Source: NORP240 sp038134485 (lineage in GTDB: Bacteria; Pseudomonadota; Gammaproteobacteria; Pseudomonadales; Pseudohongiellaceae). Taken from it: DNA of 64,000 nucleotides. This document shows, in pieces, positions 61,865 through 64,000 of the stretch (position 1 is the first letter of the stretch; each line of letters starts with the position of its first letter). Made by a program: the position numbers and the translations under genes. The stretch spans positions 62,001 to 126,000 of the forward strand of contig JAYPVG010000002.1 of the NCBI GenBank assembly GCA_038134485.1, read 5' to 3'. The notes beneath the pieces were generated by a model, which was not told the DNA's origin, did not search any database, and saw nothing but the letters and a program-made list of their open reading frames with translations.

Positions 61865-62698
61865 ATGCGCCTGTACCTTGAACTGCTAGAAGACATTCTG
61901 AATAACGGAATTGAAAAATCCGATCGTACTGGCACCGGAACCATTTCGGTTTTTGGTCGTCAATTCAGACATGACCTTAATAACGGTTTTCCGCTACTAA
62001 CCACCAAAAAGGTGCATTTTAAAAGCATAGCCAACGAGCTCATCTGGTTTTTGAATGGTGGTACCAATATAAATTGGCTGAATGAAAACGGCGTCACTAT
62101 CTGGGATGAGTGGGCAATCGAAGATGGCGAGTTGGGGCCAATTTACGGCAAGCAGTGGACTGCCTGGCCGACCCGGGAAGGTGGCACCATCAACCAGATT
62201 GACTATGTGGTCAATTGCCTCAGGAATAATCCCAATAGCCGGCGAATCCTTTTTCACGGCTGGAACGTCGAGTATCTGCCTGACGAGAGCGTATCGCCCC
62301 AGGATAACGTAAAAGAGGGTAGGATGGCGCTACCTCCATGTCACCTGCTCTATCAGTTTAACGTGGCTAACGATCAACTATCCTCACAGTTGTATATACG
62401 CTCGTCAGACACATTTCTGGGATTACCCTACAACATTGCATCATTGGCTTTGCTCACTCATATGCTGGCTCAGCAATGTGATCTGGATCTGGGCGAAATC
62501 ATCATTAGCACCGGAGATAGCCACCTTTACTTGAATCATATGGAACAGGTGCAAACGCAGCTGTCCCGTGTACCCCGCACATTGCCCGGGTTGCGGATCA
62601 AGCGTCGCCCGGAATCTATTTATGATTACCAGTATGAAGATTTCGAGATTCTTGAATATGACCCCCATCCCGGAATTTCAGCTCCTATATCCGTCTGA
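61865..62698 (+). CDS. thyA: Thymidylate synthase
   Basis: The 277-aa protein has the catalytic Cys in ALPPCHLLYQFNV. Other signatures are DRTGTGTISVFGRQFRHDL, LIWFLNGGTNINWL, GPIYGKQWTAW and the nucleotide-binding GDSHLYLNH. ThyA makes dTMP from dUMP with methylene-tetrahydrofolate, giving dihydrofolate that FolA reduces. folA follows after 6 bases, so the pair is probably one transcript with lgt. Confidence 0.96.
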   Translation: MRLYLELLEDILNNGIEKSDRTGTGTISVFGRQFRHDLNNGFPLLTTKKVHFKSIANELIWFLNGGTNINWLNENGVTIWDEWAIEDGELGPIYGKQWTAWPTREGGTINQIDYVVNCLRNNPNSRRILFHGWNVEYLPDESVSPQDNVKEGRMALPPCHLLYQFNVANDQLSSQLYIRSSDTFLGLPYNIASLALLTHMLAQQCDLDLGEIIISTGDSHLYLNHMEQVQTQLSRVPRTLPGLRIKRRPESIYDYQYEDFEILEYDPHPGISAPISV

Positions 62699-62704
62699 CA
62701 ATCG

Positions 62705-63229
62705 ATGAAACTTTCACTTATCTGTGCCATGGACGAGAACATGGTAATTGGCAAGAATAACAGCCTGCCCTGGCACCTCCCGGAAGACTTGCAGTACTTC
62801 AAGCGGACTACCATGGGGAGGTGCATCATCATGGGTCGCAAGACATTTGAGTCGATCGGAAGGCCGTTGCCCGGGCGCACCAATATTATCGTTACTCGCC
62901 GTCGGGATTATGAGGTTGACAACGCAAGGGTGGTGGACTGTCTTACTGATGCGATCGAGCTGGCTGAAACCGTATCCTTTATTGATGCTTCGGACGAGGC
63001 CTTCGTCATCGGAGGCGCTGAACTTTACAAGCACGCGCTACCCTTTGTGGACCGCATGCATCTGACCATAGTGCATGCCGAGGTCGATGGTGATACGTTC
63101 TTCCCCGACTTCGATGTGGAAGAATGGGAAGAAGTCAGTAAAGAAAATTTTGCTGCCGATGAGGCAAATCCCTACGACTATAGTATCTGTGTATTCGAAC
63201 GTCGCAGTTCGCTATTTGAGTTGCAGTAA
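62705..63229 (+). CDS. folA: Dihydrofolate reductase
   Basis: The 174-aa protein is the chromosomal FolA type. It begins LSLICAMDENMVIGKNNSLP followed by WHLPEDLQYFK, with the catalytic Asp-like acidic residue in PEDLQYFK, then MGRKTFESIGRPLPGRTNI and VIGGAELYKHALP (NADPH site). The last 18 bases overlap, in convergent orientation, the end of the cupin gene. Confidence 0.96.
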   Translation: MKLSLICAMDENMVIGKNNSLPWHLPEDLQYFKRTTMGRCIIMGRKTFESIGRPLPGRTNIIVTRRRDYEVDNARVVDCLTDAIELAETVSFIDASDEAFVIGGAELYKHALPFVDRMHLTIVHAEVDGDTFFPDFDVEEWEEVSKENFAADEANPYDYSICVFERRSSLFELQ

Positions 63230-63733
63230 GCTCTCCGGATCCGGTCGGAAAATCAAATAGCGTATATCGGTATCCAGACTACTAAACCAGTGTGGTGTGT
63301 TGCCGGGGATCACGATGATGTCCCCCGGAACAACCTGACGACTTGTGCCGCTACTTATTCCTGAGCCAGCAAAATTCGGTCTGCCGGTCAGTCGGCTATT
63401 GCCAGTGCTTTCCTCCTGTTCGATAGTGCCCCCGGTAACCAGCGTGCCGGTGCCCGAGACGATGTAATAGATTTCCGTGACGGATGTCTGATGCCTAATT
63501 GGCCTGCCCGGTAGGTTCTGCGGGCGAAACACGCCGAAAATACCAATGTTGTATCCCCCTACGTCTACCACGCGTATGGCTTGATCGCTGATGCTGTCTG
63601 TGGGCAATGCGTCGATAAAGGCATCTATGTCTATCGCGGTCACGTCGGTGGCCTCGCGTATGTCCTGGGGAAAGGAGCTTAACGGCAACAGAAACGCCAG
63701 AGTCGGAAGAATAACAGCAGGGAAGCGAATCAT
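63212..63733 (-). CDS. Secreted cupin-domain protein
   Basis: The protein is 173 aa from ATG 63733, with AAGGAGA about 7 nt upstream, which decides the start over ATG 63808 further upstream. A signal peptide is visible (FPAVILPTLAFLLPLSSFPQ). The cupin strands carry IRHQTSVTEIYYIVSGTGTL (motif 1, with a His and Glu) and PGDIIVIPGNTPHWF (motif 2, with the last His). It is probably a metal-binding periplasmic protein. The substrate is unknown. Confidence 0.85.
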   Translation of the reverse strand: MIRFPAVILPTLAFLLPLSSFPQDIREATDVTAIDIDAFIDALPTDSISDQAIRVVDVGGYNIGIFGVFRPQNLPGRPIRHQTSVTEIYYIVSGTGTLVTGGTIEQEESTGNSRLTGRPNFAGSGISSGTSRQVVPGDIIVIPGNTPHWFSSLDTDIRYLIFRPDPESLLQLK

Positions 63734-63830
63734 TTTGAGTTCTCCTTGTCGTCGGATTTTATAGGGCGGGGGGATTCCAGTTTGAACTGTGTTGGCCTGT
63801 CTCATCACAGACTGCCGGCTCGTGAGGAAC

Positions 63831-64000
63831 TCAAAGAGCTTTCACAAGAATTCTGGAGTTTCGCTGATAGTTGTACAGTCCCTTTTTGGAGTCCGGTAGC
63901 TCATCCACCTTAGATTCGTTGAAGCCGTTCTCCAGAAACCAGTGGGAGGCAGCGGTGGTAAGTATAAAAACCTGAGACAGCCCCAGCCTTTTGGCTTCCC
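63831..64000 (-). CDS. argA: N-acetylglutamate synthase, C-terminal end only
   Basis: The stop TGA is at 63831-63833 and the frame runs off the right edge; 55 residues are visible. They read AKRLGLSQVFILTTAASHWF, then a stretch with LPDSKKGLYNYQRNSRIL, matching the C-terminal GNAT end of gammaproteobacterial ArgA (LTTRxxHWFxERGF, LPxSKKxLYNYQRxSK). ArgA acetylates glutamate in the first step of arginine synthesis. The N-terminal kinase-like domain lies outside the window. Confidence 0.9.
   Translation of the reverse strand, partial: EAKRLGLSQVFILTTAASHWFLENGFNESKVDELPDSKKGLYNYQRNSRILVKAL

Overview
The window looks like a chromosomal segment of a Gram-negative gammaproteobacterium related to the Pseudomonadales/Cellvibrionales. 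It carries a full LPS inner-core set (waaF, waaC, waaG, waaP, hldE, waaA, an LpxL-type acyltransferase), lipoproteins, an outer-membrane barrel, and two blocks whose gene order recalls Pseudomonas: glnE-waaF-waaC-waaG-waaP-kinase-carbamoyltransferase, and HAD phosphatase-rppH-ptsP-lgt-thyA-folA. No rRNA, tRNA, CRISPR array, prophage or intact insertion sequence was recognised. The first and last genes are cut by the window edges.

Region 1 (1-8185) is the most unusual part: one tightly packed + strand operon. It encodes a membrane-anchored TPR protein, a membrane-anchored protein with five PEGA-like repeats and an FGE-sulfatase-like domain, a small secreted acidic protein, a MotA/TolQ/ExbB-type proton channel, an Hsp70/actin-like protein with an FHA-like tail, and two von Willebrand A (vWA) proteins. 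Both vWA proteins start with a short basic stretch and one membrane helix holding the same Asp-containing motif, which resembles the ion-carrying helix of ExbD/TolR. I infer a proton-driven envelope machine in which vWA domains replace the usual TolR/ExbD periplasmic domain. Two lipoproteins and a lipoprotein M48 protease follow (8393-11254) and may be accessory.

Region 2 (11338-30596) holds glnE and LPS core biosynthesis: heptosyltransferases, a core glucosyltransferase, the WaaP kinase, a tandem kinase-fold protein, a carbamoyltransferase, an LpxL-type acyltransferase beside a GT-C-like membrane protein, HldE for ADP-heptose, and WaaA. An aldo/keto reductase, an FAD oxidoreductase and PepQ are interleaved.

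Region 3 (30670-43412) is mixed: an acetyltransferase, NhaA, a YbjQ-like protein, a REP-associated transposase homologue that has lost its catalytic residues, a DUF2235 hydrolase, the glycine cleavage operon gcvT-gcvH-gcvP, a DUF5916 outer-membrane protein, a redoxin whose first active-site cysteine codon is UGA (a probable selenoprotein with a SECIS-like hairpin), and lepB.

Region 4 (43636-64000) has the long helicase Lhr, then a 546-base gap containing a strong candidate minus-strand small RNA with a near-consensus sigma-70 promoter, an intrinsic terminator and a 13-nt perfect complement of the 16S rRNA 3' end. After it come a PilZ protein, small unknowns, a TraB/GumN protein, a SutA-tail-like mini-protein, an HTH regulator, a YjbR protein, a Tat-exported molybdopterin oxidoreductase, DNA polymerase II, gcvR, a HAD phosphatase, rppH, ptsP, an NRDE protein, lgt, thyA, folA, a secreted cupin and the 3' end of argA.
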